A DNA stretch of 64,000 nt from UBA11606 sp964504305 (GTDB lineage: Bacteria > Actinomycetota > Acidimicrobiia > Acidimicrobiales > Aldehydirespiratoraceae), in NCBI GenBank assembly GCA_964504305.1, contig CAZDEB010000001.1:1-64000 (forward strand). Direction: 5' to 3'. The stretch's first letter is position 1, and every line of letters starts with the position of its first letter. Both the position numbers and the translations under genes were made by a program. Under the pieces are notes generated by a model. That model was not told the DNA's origin. It did not search any database and saw nothing but the letters and a program-made list of their open reading frames with translations. Shown here piece after piece: positions 22,658 to 31,717 of this stretch.

Positions 22658-23337
22658 GGGACGAGCCGGTCCAACATCGGGTAGCCGAGGAGCGCGAAGT
22701 CGCGGTGGTAGAGCTCGTTCACGATCTGCAGCGTGTCTGGACTGAAGAAGTCTTGCACCCGGTGCGTCCGCGTCGCGCCCACTCGGTCGTTATCGATATT
22801 CCATCGAACAAACAGATTGTCGAGCGCGTCGGGTAGTTCTTCGTAGCGCACGATCTCTATCGATCTATCAGCCTGGCCATCGGCCCCTCGGATGTAGTGG
22901 TGCTGTGGTCGCACGTGGATCAACAGGTTGGCTTCGGCCCGGTTTGCGAACGGGATGAGCTCGTCCCACCCCTCGTCGATTCCTCGAGGTATCGCATCGA
23001 TGAATTGGTCGAACGTTTCGTAGGCGTTGAGGAATGCATCAGGGTTTGCCCGTTTGATGTCCTGGCGCCAGAGATGGTCAGATATCAACCGTTGGTAAGG
23101 GTCGCGAACGATCGCGAACCGCGAAAACCCATCGAACTCGTCACCGGTGAGGAGGGCGAACTCCGAGGCGGTCAGATGCTGGAACTCGAACCACCGGCCG
23201 TTGCGGTGTACTTCACCAATCCACGAGTGCAGCCCCCAGACCATGTCGTCGATCTCTGCGAATAGTTCTTCAACGGCCGTGCCCGCGGTTTTGGGAATAT
23301 GGACATGAACGAGGCGATGACGTCGATATACGGGCAC
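22654..23337 (-). CDS. Sulfotransferase family 2-like protein
   Basis: A 227-residue cytosolic sulfotransferase-like protein. The 5'-phosphosulfate-binding motif is HIPKTAGTAVEELF near residue 13, and the 3'-phosphate-binding motif is FAIVRDPYQRLISDHLW near residue 75, both as in carbohydrate sulfotransferases of the Sulfotransfer_2 group. It starts with GTG at 23337 and is coupled to the glycosyltransferase-like gene downstream. It would transfer sulfate from PAPS, most likely to a sugar. It is divergent from a second, dissimilar sulfotransferase. Confidence 0.82.
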   Translation of the reverse strand: MPVYRRHRLVHVHIPKTAGTAVEELFAEIDDMVWGLHSWIGEVHRNGRWFEFQHLTASEFALLTGDEFDGFSRFAIVRDPYQRLISDHLWRQDIKRANPDAFLNAYETFDQFIDAIPRGIDEGWDELIPFANRAEANLLIHVRPQHHYIRGADGQADRSIEIVRYEELPDALDNLFVRWNIDNDRVGATRTHRVQDFFSPDTLQIVNELYHRDFALLGYPMLDRLVP

Positions 23338-23399
23338 AGTGGTCGCCGATGTTACCGCGCCACTTTCTGCACTAAGTGCCCAGTAGTTTGAGAACCCTG

Positions 23400-24011
23400 A
23401 TGAAGCCGGTCTTTATTCACGTGAGCAAGAACGGCGGAACAAGCATCGTGCGTAGCGCCGGCGACCTAATCGTATCGGCCGGGCACCGCACGGCTCGGAG
23501 TTGGATTGCCGAGCACGGGCGCGAGGCGCCAACGTTCGCGGTGGTGCGAGACCCCTACGAACGGGTTGCGTCCGAGTACGCGTTCCGGCGGCGCCGACTT
23601 CGTAGCGGCGAAGAGAATCCTCATCTGGCGGGAGCCGAAGCATCTTTCGAAGAGTGGGTGATGTCGACCTTTCTTGGAGGGCAGTTCCGCACCCAGGAGT
23701 TCTTCGACCGCACAAGAACTGCCTATCGACCAGGAAATATGGTCGACGGCAACCTGATCTGGTTTGTGCCGCAAACGCGGTGGCTCTGCGACCCGGCCGG
23801 GCGCCTGCTCGTAGACGAAGTGCTCCGCTTCGAAACCCTCGACGAGGACTGGGCCAAGTTCTCTCGTGCCCACGGTTTCGAACGGCCTCTCCCACACGCA
23901 AATGCGTCAGCAGGTTCGGCCGAACTGCGAGCTGGTATCGACTCTCGGGTCAAAGCCATAATTCACGCTCACTACCGAGACGACTTCGAGGTATTCGGCT
24001 ACTCGCCGTGA
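23400..24011 (+). CDS. Sulfotransferase-like protein
   Basis: About 203 residues from ATG 23400; a GTG at 23376 would add eight residues. The PAPS-binding motifs are FIHVSKNGGTSIV at the very N-terminus, where a Lys-Asn-Gly-Gly loop replaces the usual KTAGT, and TFAVVRDPYERVASEYAFRRR. The rest is shorter than in typical sulfotransferases, with conserved LRFETLDEDW near the C-terminus. It probably sulfates a carbohydrate, like its divergent neighbour, with which it shares only the two motifs. No Shine-Dalgarno is evident for either start. Confidence 0.78.
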   Translation: MKPVFIHVSKNGGTSIVRSAGDLIVSAGHRTARSWIAEHGREAPTFAVVRDPYERVASEYAFRRRRLRSGEENPHLAGAEASFEEWVMSTFLGGQFRTQEFFDRTRTAYRPGNMVDGNLIWFVPQTRWLCDPAGRLLVDEVLRFETLDEDWAKFSRAHGFERPLPHANASAGSAELRAGIDSRVKAIIHAHYRDDFEVFGYSP

Positions 24012-24089
24012 GCCGCCGTTGATAGATTCTCAGGATTGTTCGTAAACACCGACATGGCAGTGTCGCTAGGCATCGTCAATGTCTCAAAC

Positions 24090-24215
24090 ATGAAGAAGTT
24101 CGTGCTCATTCATCACGGCTACGACCCGTCTGTATTTGACTCGGCGCCCGCATGGAACCGGCGGTTTCGACGGCGGCAGGCAAGTTTCTCTGACACCGGC
24201 AGCACCTCTGGCCCC
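24090..24215 (+). pseudogene. 5' fragment of a YCII-like protein gene
   Basis: From ATG 24090 the sequence MKKFVLIHHGYDPSVFDSA followed by AWNRRF resembles the first 30 residues of YCII-related small proteins ('MKKFvli-yGyepPtpe-m-aWg-wf'). After about 40 residues similarity ends and no full-length frame exists. It lies with the SRPBCC fragment in a 430-base stretch of broken genes between a sulfotransferase and a methyltransferase. Confidence 0.4.
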
Positions 24216-24268
24216 GCTACGCCGCATTACGAACGACCGGACGATCGAGCGTGTGGGGGCCCGCAACG

Positions 24269-24346
24269 ATGACCTTCACCCTTGCCGAGGACGGCAGTGC
24301 CACGCCATTCTCCATGAACTACGACTACGAGACCAAAGGCGGCCCG
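24269..24346 (+). pseudogene. Internal fragment of an SRPBCC gene
   Basis: About 26 codons reading TFTLAEDGSATPFSMNYDY then ETKGGP match the intact SRPBCC protein at 1391-1849 at most positions (shared pattern T-TL-EDG-ATPF-M-YDYE-KGGP). The similarity stops abruptly on both sides. It is a relic of a third SRPBCC copy, 22 kb from the intact one. Confidence 0.6.
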
Positions 24347-24438
24347 CGGGCGCCTAGGCACACGCCGCCCGCTTGTATTACCGTCGCGCCAGCGCCAGCG
24401 CTGGCACGGTGCCGCGACTGCAGTCGATCGGTGATCCG

Positions 24439-25392
24439 GTGAAACTAGATTTGGCAGCAACGTTGGCGTCGAGGACGGGACGTCGAATTTTGCAACTCAG
24501 TGCTCTTGCGGCGGCGGTTGTCAGCGTCGCCATGGCATCGCTCGATTCAACTGTTTACGTTGCTGTTGCCGTGGCTCTTGCTTTCTTCGTAGCTCTTGTC
24601 GGACTCAAAGTGGCTCTAGTCGCCCTGGCCGCGTCTCGCCCGTCTCCGCCGAGCGAAGGCGTTGGCGAAGCTGGGGAATCGGGTGGCGCCGACATCGATG
24701 CCGCGGCTGTTAGGTGCAATATTTGTGGCGGATCCGAGTTCGAGGACTACAACGGTCGCCAAAACGCCAGATGCATCGGTTGCGACTCGTTTGAACGCCA
24801 CAGGGTTTGTCACGAGGTCTACCAACGCGAAGGCATCTTCGCAGAGACGGCGTTTAGCCGCCGCGTGATGCACTTTGCTCCCGAGCGTGTCCTGTTTGAC
24901 GTCTTGAGCCAGGCTCCGCGTCTCAAGTACGAAACCGCCGACATTAACCCGAAGCGCTACCCCTACGCCGAGCCGTTGAGACTCGAGCTAACCGCCGGGC
25001 TTCAACAATTCCCAGACGAGACCTTTGACTACCTAATTCACAATCACGTTTGGGAGCACATCCCCGGTAACTGGAGGGATCACATAGATCCGTTCCGACG
25101 GGTGTTGAAAATTGGCGGCAAGATGATTTTCACGTTCCCGTTTCCGAAGGTCAACCGGCCCGCAGAAACGCAGGAAGGCGGAGAGCTGCTCCCGTCTGAC
25201 GAAGACCGACTGCGGGTCTACGGCCAGCACGACCACGTTCGGAGATTTGGCACCGATTTCCTAACTCACATGGCACAAGTGGAGGGTGTGAGCCTTCGCC
25301 AGGATGGGTTGTCCGAAGATGAAAAGGCCGCTATCGGGGGATCGGTTAGGGGCGTTGGCGAAGTCGTTTTCATTATGGATCGGCTCTCGTGA
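24439..25392 (+). CDS. Membrane-anchored SAM-dependent methyltransferase
   Basis: About 317 residues from GTG 24439; an upstream TTG (24373) would run into the gene relics. Two hydrophobic stretches near residues 12-60 may anchor it. A cysteine cluster follows (CNICGGSEFED, then CIGCDSFERHR), typical of a zinc-binding knuckle ahead of a methyltransferase domain. The catalytic part shows HFAPERVLFDVL, YETADINPKRYPY, FDYLIHNHVWEHIPGNWRDHI and RVLKIGGKMIFTFPFP, a class I methyltransferase. The target is unknown; its place at the end of the glycosylation region suggests sugar or protein O-methylation. Confidence 0.75.
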   Translation: MKLDLAATLASRTGRRILQLSALAAAVVSVAMASLDSTVYVAVAVALAFFVALVGLKVALVALAASRPSPPSEGVGEAGESGGADIDAAAVRCNICGGSEFEDYNGRQNARCIGCDSFERHRVCHEVYQREGIFAETAFSRRVMHFAPERVLFDVLSQAPRLKYETADINPKRYPYAEPLRLELTAGLQQFPDETFDYLIHNHVWEHIPGNWRDHIDPFRRVLKIGGKMIFTFPFPKVNRPAETQEGGELLPSDEDRLRVYGQHDHVRRFGTDFLTHMAQVEGVSLRQDGLSEDEKAAIGGSVRGVGEVVFIMDRLS

Positions 25393-25396
25393 CGCC

Positions 25397-26578
25397 TCAG
25401 CGAACCGCTCGCTTGGTGCGGACCTGTCGCCCTTGAACCTCGACGCGATAGTGCTCAGCGAGGAGGACGAGCAGCAGCGCAACGTCGACCACGATCAGCA
25501 GCACAACTCCGGAGATCTCGCCGCCGAGTAACACCGTTGCGGCGCCGATGAGAGCGGCTCCGGTTAGTCGTTCGACGGCCAACACTTGGAATGCTCGATA
25601 GACCGACACGGCGATGCCGCCGAGGAAAAGGGCCAACCCGGCCAACAGCATCCAGCGGAACTCGAGTGGAAGCGAGTGGTCGGGGTGGGCCATGATTTCT
25701 TCCATCGCCGCAGCCGAAACAAGGACCCCAGCTACGACTGGGAAATGCCCGTAGGTGTACACATCGCGCGCGAATCTTCCGATCTGGTTGGTGGAGTCGA
25801 GTTGATTGTGACCGTGCTCCAGCGCCGGTAGGGGGCGATCGAAGAACAGCCACCACATGAGGCCGGCGAACAACCCGGCTGCGGTCAATGCCACAATAGT
25901 GATGCCGCCGATTGCTTCGCCATCAGCCAACCTGGTCACGACCGGCGTTCCGACGGCTACGAGGACTTCGCCGAGAGCGATGATCACGATCAATCCATGT
26001 CGTTCCGCGAAGTGCCCCGGGCGCACGAGCCATTCGCCTGACCCGGCCTTGATTGTTGTGAACAGCAATACCGCCACGGCCGCGGCCCAACTCAGGGTTC
26101 GGCCGTCGCCATCGATAAAGCCACCAATCATCATCAGTCCCATTGCCACCACAATCGGACCCGTGAGCCGTAACGCCGACGCGACCACTTCGCGGTGTTC
26201 GCTCATCGTTGCGAGCGTGGTGGCAATGGGCATCGCGAACAAGGCGACGATGGTCACGGCAAAGAGCGGCCCACCGTTGTCGAATGCGCCATCTACCGAT
26301 GCCGCCATCGGAAGACTTATCGCGGTGGCAACCATGAACACCGCTCGGACCGGACGTGAGTTTCCGGCTACCGCGTTGGCCGTCCAAGTGAAGTTGGCCC
26401 AGCCGAACCAGATCAGCGAGAAGAGCAACGCGAATTCGCCCACACCAGACCAGCTGGGATGCTCAACCAGATGTATTACCAGTCGTGAGAACGCAAACAC
26501 GAAGCTGAGATCGAAGAACAACTCGGCCGGGTCGGCGGTGAAGTCCTCTTCTCGGTCGAGGATGGGAACGCCCTTCAT
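25397..26578 (-). CDS. ltrA: Low temperature requirement protein A family (LtrA)
   Basis: A 393-residue membrane protein with about ten transmembrane helices. The family start RVTAAELFFDLVFVFA appears as DPAELFFDLSFVFAFSRL, with later ERHGLIVIIALGEVLVAVG and DVYTYGHFPVVAGV, all conserved in LtrA. I chose ATG 26578 because the signature begins 12 residues later; upstream in-frame sequence is antisense to the phosphorylase gene. Function is poorly defined (originally linked to cold growth of Listeria). It ends 5 bases from the convergent methyltransferase stop. Confidence 0.88.
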   Translation of the reverse strand: MKGVPILDREEDFTADPAELFFDLSFVFAFSRLVIHLVEHPSWSGVGEFALLFSLIWFGWANFTWTANAVAGNSRPVRAVFMVATAISLPMAASVDGAFDNGGPLFAVTIVALFAMPIATTLATMSEHREVVASALRLTGPIVVAMGLMMIGGFIDGDGRTLSWAAAVAVLLFTTIKAGSGEWLVRPGHFAERHGLIVIIALGEVLVAVGTPVVTRLADGEAIGGITIVALTAAGLFAGLMWWLFFDRPLPALEHGHNQLDSTNQIGRFARDVYTYGHFPVVAGVLVSAAAMEEIMAHPDHSLPLEFRWMLLAGLALFLGGIAVSVYRAFQVLAVERLTGAALIGAATVLLGGEISGVVLLIVVDVALLLVLLAEHYRVEVQGRQVRTKRAVR

Positions 26579-26710
26579 CGGCGGCGCTTTCTTGTCGGCT
26601 TGGTAATCACTGGTACTCCCCCCAAAGTTCTGCTTCAGCCTAGAACGCGGAGCGGCAGGTCGGTTGGTCTGAGTGGTAGCGTCGTGTCCCCGAGAGACTG
26701 AGGCCCCGAG

Positions 26711-27541
26711 ATGGATAACACCAGCACCGATCCGTACGAATTGGCCGCTCTCGCGGCCGACCAGTTGGCGCATCGGTCCGGGATTGCCCGTCACGATGCC
26801 GTCGTGGTGTTGGGGTCGGGTTGGGCTGCCGCGGCCGACGAGTTGGGTGAGCTGGTTGCCGACACCGAGCTTGCCGACTTGCCCGGGTTTCCTCAGCCGA
26901 CGGTGGCTGGTCATCGCAACTTGGCTCGCTCGGTCACTCTGGGCGCGGTGCGGGTTTTGGTGCTCGGAGGACGATCTCATCTCTATGAGGGGCACTCGGC
27001 GGCAACTGTGGTTCACGGGGTCCGCACGGCTATTGCGGCTGGTTGTCGCACGGTGATTCTCACCAACGCCGCCGGGGGGTTCAACCCCGACTGGCCAGTT
27101 GGCCAACCAGTGTTGATCAGCGATCAACTCAACCTCACGGGTACCTCTCCAATGGCCGGCCCGCCGCCTCCGCCCGACAAACCAGCCCGATTCGTCGACA
27201 TGACCGAAACCTATTCGAAACGCCTTCAGGAGTTTGCTCGCGCCGTCGACCCCGCTCTGCCCGAAGGCGTGTATGCCGGTCTGCTCGGCGGCGCCTACGA
27301 AACGCCGGCCGAGGTCCGCATGCTGCAGACTCTGGGTGCGGATCTGGTCGGTATGTCCACTGTCCTCGAAGCAATCGCCGCTCGTCACCTCGGTGCCGAG
27401 GTGCTCGGGGTCGCGTTGGTAACCAACGCCGCGGCCGGTCTCAGCGACGAACTTCTCGACCACGCCGACGTGCTCGACGCGGCCAAGGAAGCCACGCCCA
27501 GGATGGTCGCCTTGTTGCGCGGCGTACTCGAACGGCTGTGA
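26711..27541 (+). CDS. punA: Purine nucleoside phosphorylase
   Basis: A 276-residue trimeric-type (PNP/MTAP family) phosphorylase that splits purine (deoxy)nucleosides to base and (deoxy)ribose 1-phosphate. Conserved segments: VVLGSGWAAAADEL, GRSHLYEGHSAATVVHGVR (phosphate and ribose site), TNAAGGFNPDWPVGQPVLISDQLNLTG, YETPAEVRMLQTLGADLVGMSTVLEAIAARHLG (base binding), and VTNAAAG. It heads an operon with a sugar-phosphate mutase, deoC and aldehyde dehydrogenases: each stop overlaps the next start. It is divergent from ltrA. Confidence 0.93.
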   Translation: MDNTSTDPYELAALAADQLAHRSGIARHDAVVVLGSGWAAAADELGELVADTELADLPGFPQPTVAGHRNLARSVTLGAVRVLVLGGRSHLYEGHSAATVVHGVRTAIAAGCRTVILTNAAGGFNPDWPVGQPVLISDQLNLTGTSPMAGPPPPPDKPARFVDMTETYSKRLQEFARAVDPALPEGVYAGLLGGAYETPAEVRMLQTLGADLVGMSTVLEAIAARHLGAEVLGVALVTNAAAGLSDELLDHADVLDAAKEATPRMVALLRGVLERL

Positions 27542-29232
27542 TCGCTTCTGCCGAACTGCTCGAGCTCGCCGCCGATTGGATGGGCGTCGATCCCGATCCA
27601 GTCACTCGGGCCGAGTTGGCGGAGCTGATCGACGCGCCAGCGGCCGAGTCTCTCGCCGAGCGGTTTGGTTCGCGTCTCGAATTCGGCACCGCGGGCCTGC
27701 GCGGCGCGTTGGGCGCTGGCCCCACTCGAATGAATCGAGTTCTGGTGCGCATGACCGCGGCCGGCGTGGCCCGTCGAGTCGTAGCCGAGGGCGGTACTTG
27801 CGTAGTAGTTGGCCACGACGCCCGCCACAACAGCGCGGTGTTCGCCGACGACACAGCGCGGGTCGCCGCCGCTCACGGGTTGGATGTGCGAGTGGTGCGG
27901 GGCCCCCACCCGACTCCAGTTTTGGCTTTCGCGGTGCGTTTCGTCGGTGCCCACGCCGGGGTGATGATTACTGCGAGTCACAACCCCAAAGCCGACAACG
28001 GTTTCAAGGTTTATTGGGACCACGGGGCCCAGATCGTTCCACCGGTTGATGCCGAGATTGCCGCCGAGATCGACCACGCCGGACTCTTGGCCGACGAAGA
28101 CTTGGCCCCGGTTGACGATTCGCGGATTCAAGATTTCGGCGATGAGGTCGTGGCGGCATATTTGGCTGCGGCTACGTCGGTTGTGGACGGCTCGAAAGCA
28201 CGCGACCTGGACGTGGTGTACACGCCGGTTCACGGTGTGGGCCGAGACGTATTCTTGCGGGCCTTCGAAGCGGCGGGGTTTCCCCAACCGGTAGTTGTGC
28301 CCGAGCAGGGCGACCCCGATCCCGACTTCCCGACCGCCGCGTTTCCCAACCCCGAGGAGCCAGGTGTTCTCGATCTGGCGATCGCCCTCGCCGACAAAAG
28401 GGGCGCCGATCTCGTGATCGCCAACGATCCCGACGCCGATCGACTGGCCGCCGTGGTTCCGTCGGCCGATGGGTGGCGCGCCCTGACCGGCAACGAGATT
28501 GGCGGCCTGCTCGCCGAACACGTTTTGAAGTCGGGTACGGGGACCGACCGTGTGGTGGTCACGACCGTTGTGTCGTCGCGGATGTTGGCCAAGATCGCTG
28601 CGAGTCACGACGTTCAGTTCGAGGAGACCCTCACCGGATTCAAATGGATCATGAGACCAGCGATCGAACGCACCGACCTGAAGTTCGCGTTCGGCTACGA
28701 AGAAGCTCTTGGTTACTGCGTGGGCGAGAGAGTTCGCGATAAAGACGGGATCAGCGCCGCCCTGGCTTTCGCCGAAATGGCCGCTGAGGCAAAAGCTCAG
28801 GGACTGTCGATACTCGACCTTCTCGACGACCTCGAGCGGCGCCACGGGGTTCATCACAGCGCGCAACGGTCGTTTCGATTCGAAGGCGCCGATGGCTCCG
28901 ACGTTATGGCCTCGGTCATGCAGCGGCTTCGGTCGAGTCCTCCGACCGCGATAGGCGATCTTTCGGTTCTCTCGGTCGGCGACCTGCTCGACCATCCGAG
29001 CGGGCTCCCGCCCACCAACGCGCTGATACTCAACTTGTCGGGGTCGGCCAGACTTGTCGTGCGACCAAGCGGTACCGAGCCCAAGCTCAAGCTCTATGGC
29101 GAAACCGTGCAGACCGTTGTCGCGCCGCGGACTGACACCAACTTGGCCGCGGCCCGTAAGGTGGCCGCAGACCGACTCCGCCACGCGCTTGATGGCGCCG
29201 CGGCCCTAATCGACTCAGATCCCCTCAAGTGA
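27538..29232 (+). CDS. Phosphohexomutase family protein, probable phosphopentomutase role
   Basis: A 564-residue alpha-D-phosphohexomutase family enzyme of the PgcA/PGM2 group. Motifs: FGTAGLRGALGAGPTRMN, the catalytic serine loop TASHNPKADNGFKVYW, the metal loop NDPDADRLA, the sugar loop GYEEALGYC and the phosphate loop RPSGTEPKLKLY. The GTG start overlaps the phosphorylase stop. Between a nucleoside phosphorylase and deoC, the expected reaction is (deoxy)ribose 1-phosphate to 5-phosphate, a role done by PGM2 homologues in other organisms and by DeoB in many bacteria; no deoB is seen here. Phosphoglucomutase activity is also possible. Confidence 0.88.
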   Translation: MIASAELLELAADWMGVDPDPVTRAELAELIDAPAAESLAERFGSRLEFGTAGLRGALGAGPTRMNRVLVRMTAAGVARRVVAEGGTCVVVGHDARHNSAVFADDTARVAAAHGLDVRVVRGPHPTPVLAFAVRFVGAHAGVMITASHNPKADNGFKVYWDHGAQIVPPVDAEIAAEIDHAGLLADEDLAPVDDSRIQDFGDEVVAAYLAAATSVVDGSKARDLDVVYTPVHGVGRDVFLRAFEAAGFPQPVVVPEQGDPDPDFPTAAFPNPEEPGVLDLAIALADKRGADLVIANDPDADRLAAVVPSADGWRALTGNEIGGLLAEHVLKSGTGTDRVVVTTVVSSRMLAKIAASHDVQFEETLTGFKWIMRPAIERTDLKFAFGYEEALGYCVGERVRDKDGISAALAFAEMAAEAKAQGLSILDLLDDLERRHGVHHSAQRSFRFEGADGSDVMASVMQRLRSSPPTAIGDLSVLSVGDLLDHPSGLPPTNALILNLSGSARLVVRPSGTEPKLKLYGETVQTVVAPRTDTNLAAARKVAADRLRHALDGAAALIDSDPLK

Positions 29233-30197
29233 GGCAAACTTCTAACGTGGGCAACGAACTCGAATCCGCAACCGACATTCCCGCCTTTCAGCCCATCACG
29301 GGTCGAGGGGTGAACCTGCGAGTCACGCCCGTCGACGAAGTCGGCATCGAGGCTCGGGCCAAGGCCTTGTCGACCCGTTCGATCAAAAACGCCTCCAAGC
29401 GCGCCGCGCTCGACTTGGCGATCTCGTGCATCGACCTCACAACTCTCGAAGGCATGGACAGCCCCGGCAAGGTGCGGGCGCTGTGCAACAAAGCCATTGC
29501 TCCCGATCCATCGAATCCTGCAGTGCCGTCAACCGCGGCGGTGTGCGTCTACCCATCAATGGTCCCCGAGGCGGCGGCCAACGTCGCCGGGTCGGGCGTT
29601 GCGGTGGCGAGCGTGGCCGGAGCGTTTCCCAGCGGATTGTCGTCACTCGAGGTGCGGATGGCCGATATTCGTGCGGCGGTTGCCGCGGGGGCTGACGAGA
29701 TCGACATCGTGATCGAACGTGGCCAGTTCTTCGCCGGACGCTATGGCCAAGTGTTCGACGGTATTGCCGCGGCTAAGGAAGCCTGTGGTTCGGCTCATCT
29801 GAAGGTCATCATCGAAACCGGCGAGCTGGGAACCTACGACCAGGTCCGGCGAGCATCAATGCTGTCGATGGCCGCTGGCGCCGATTTCATCAAGACCTCC
29901 ACCGGCAAAGTGTCGAAGAACTCGACACTGCCGATCGCCCTCTGCATGGCCGAAGCAATCCGCGACTATCGAGAACAGACCGGCGAGATCGTCGGGTTCA
30001 AAGCGGCTGGCGGTATCCGTAGCGCCAAACAGGCTTGGCATTACTTGGTGATGATCGGCGAAACTCTCGGACCCGAGTGGCTCGATAACCAGCGCTTCCG
30101 GATCGGCGCATCGAGTCTGCTCAATGATTGCCTTCTGCAGATCCGCAAACTCGACACTGGCCGATACTCCGGCCCCGACTACGTGAGCGTGGACTGA
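29229..30197 (+). CDS. deoC: Deoxyribose-phosphate aldolase
   Basis: A 322-residue class I aldolase that cleaves 2-deoxyribose 5-phosphate to acetaldehyde and glyceraldehyde 3-phosphate. The active-site lysines are visible in HLKVIIETGEL and in the Schiff-base segment FIKTSTGK; VGFKAAGGIR carries the second conserved lysine. It belongs to the longer DeoC type with an N-terminal extension, as in other actinobacteria and eukaryotes. GTG start in the mutase stop codon; two aldehyde dehydrogenase-family genes follow, suited to oxidising the acetaldehyde formed. Confidence 0.95.
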   Translation: MRQTSNVGNELESATDIPAFQPITGRGVNLRVTPVDEVGIEARAKALSTRSIKNASKRAALDLAISCIDLTTLEGMDSPGKVRALCNKAIAPDPSNPAVPSTAAVCVYPSMVPEAAANVAGSGVAVASVAGAFPSGLSSLEVRMADIRAAVAAGADEIDIVIERGQFFAGRYGQVFDGIAAAKEACGSAHLKVIIETGELGTYDQVRRASMLSMAAGADFIKTSTGKVSKNSTLPIALCMAEAIRDYREQTGEIVGFKAAGGIRSAKQAWHYLVMIGETLGPEWLDNQRFRIGASSLLNDCLLQIRKLDTGRYSGPDYVSVD

Positions 30198-30199
30198 TC

Positions 30200-31717
30200 G
30201 TGACCAAAGAAATCATCCCCTCGCCCGAGCCCTCGAATCAACTCGCCGACCCGGCCCACGGCTTCAGCTTCGACTATGCCCCCGCCCCCGAGTCCACCTC
30301 GGTTGTTTCTATTGACGACACCTACGGACTTTTCATTGGCGGACAGTTCGTTGAGCCGTCCTCCGGGGAAACGTTCGCCACTGTGTCTCCATCGACCGAG
30401 GAGCAGCTGTCGATGGTGGCTTGCGGCGACGCCGCCGATGTAGACAACGCGGTGGCCGCGGCGCGCCAGGCCTACACCGAGGTGTGGGGCTCGATGCCGG
30501 GCAAGGAACGGGCCAAGTACCTGTACCGGATTGCCCGCCAACTCCAAGAGCGGGCTCGAGAGTTTGCGGTATTGGAGACCCTCGATGGTGGCAAGCCGAT
30601 CAAGGAAAGCCGCGACGTCGACATTCCACTCGCGGCCGCCCACTTCTTCTATTACGCGGGCTGGGCCGACAAGCTCGAATACGCGTTTCCGGGGCGCTCG
30701 GTGTCTTCTCGAGGGGTGGCCGGTCAGATCATCCCGTGGAACTTCCCGATGTTGATGCTGGCCTGGAAGGTCGCACCTGCGCTTGCCGCGGGCAACACCA
30801 TCGTGCTCAAGCCGGCCGAGACAACCCCGCTCACTGCGCTTCTGTTCGCTCAGCTGTTGCAAGACGTAGGGCTGCCGCCGGGTGTTGTCAACGTAGTAAC
30901 CGGTGCCGGTGCGACCGGCGAAGCGCTGGTGAACCATCCCGACGTCGACAAGCTGGCGTTCACCGGGTCGACCGCGGTGGGCAAACGAATTCAACGGGCG
31001 GCGATGGCCCGCGGAGTGCCGGTCACGCTCGAGTTGGGGGGCAAAGCCGCCCACATTGTGTTCGAGGACGCCGCTATCGATCAGGCGATCGAAGGCGTGA
31101 TCAACGGGATCTACTTCAATCAGGGTCACGTTTGTTGCGCCGGTTCGCGGTTGCTGGTGCAAGAAGCGATCGCGGAACCCTTCGTCGAGCGGCTGAAGCG
31201 GCGGTTGGGCACGGTCAGAGTCGGTGATCCACTCGACAAGAACACCGACGTCGGGGCGATCAACTCCTCTCAGCAGCTGGCGAAAATCACCGAACTGGTC
31301 GAAGTTGGTGTGGCCGAAGGCGCCGAACTGTTTCAGCCCGACTGCCAGTTGCCCGATAGCGGATGGTTCTTCCGTCCGACGATTCTCACCAACGTCGAAC
31401 AGACCCACCGCGTGGCCCGCGAGGAACTCTTTGGTCCGGTGCTTTCGGTGCTCACGTTTCGTACCCCCGAAGAAGCGGTGGCCAAAGCCAACAACACTCC
31501 CTACGGTTTGTCGGCTGGTATCTGGACCGAGAAGGGCTCAAAGATCCTCTGGATGGCCGATCAACTCAAAGCCGGTGTCGTGTGGGCCAACACCTATAAC
31601 CAGTTCGACCCGACCAGTCCTTTCGGCGGATACAAGGAAAGCGGGTTCGGTCGTGAAGGCGGGCTCCACGGTCTCTCCCCGTATCTCTCTGTGTCGCCGA
31701 TGAGAGGACAGCTCTGA
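30200..31717 (+). CDS. Aldehyde dehydrogenase
   Basis: A 505-residue NAD(P)-dependent aldehyde dehydrogenase. Motifs: IIPWNFPMLMLAWKVAPALAAGN (cofactor site), FTGSTAVGKRIQ, LELGGKAAHIVFEDA with the general-base Glu, and GHVCCAGSRLL with the catalytic Cys, then EELFGPVLSVLTF. GTG 30200 is 3 bases after the deoC stop, matching the tight packing of this operon. It likely oxidises acetaldehyde from DeoC to acetate, preventing aldehyde build-up. It overlaps the next ALDH-like gene by one base (TGATG). Confidence 0.9.
   Translation: MTKEIIPSPEPSNQLADPAHGFSFDYAPAPESTSVVSIDDTYGLFIGGQFVEPSSGETFATVSPSTEEQLSMVACGDAADVDNAVAAARQAYTEVWGSMPGKERAKYLYRIARQLQERAREFAVLETLDGGKPIKESRDVDIPLAAAHFFYYAGWADKLEYAFPGRSVSSRGVAGQIIPWNFPMLMLAWKVAPALAAGNTIVLKPAETTPLTALLFAQLLQDVGLPPGVVNVVTGAGATGEALVNHPDVDKLAFTGSTAVGKRIQRAAMARGVPVTLELGGKAAHIVFEDAAIDQAIEGVINGIYFNQGHVCCAGSRLLVQEAIAEPFVERLKRRLGTVRVGDPLDKNTDVGAINSSQQLAKITELVEVGVAEGAELFQPDCQLPDSGWFFRPTILTNVEQTHRVAREELFGPVLSVLTFRTPEEAVAKANNTPYGLSAGIWTEKGSKILWMADQLKAGVVWANTYNQFDPTSPFGGYKESGFGREGGLHGLSPYLSVSPMRGQL

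Noticed and set aside
27385..29184. Minus-strand frame of 599 codons opposite the phosphohexomutase
   Set aside because: Entirely antisense to a gene with all mutase active-site loops; no family features of its own.
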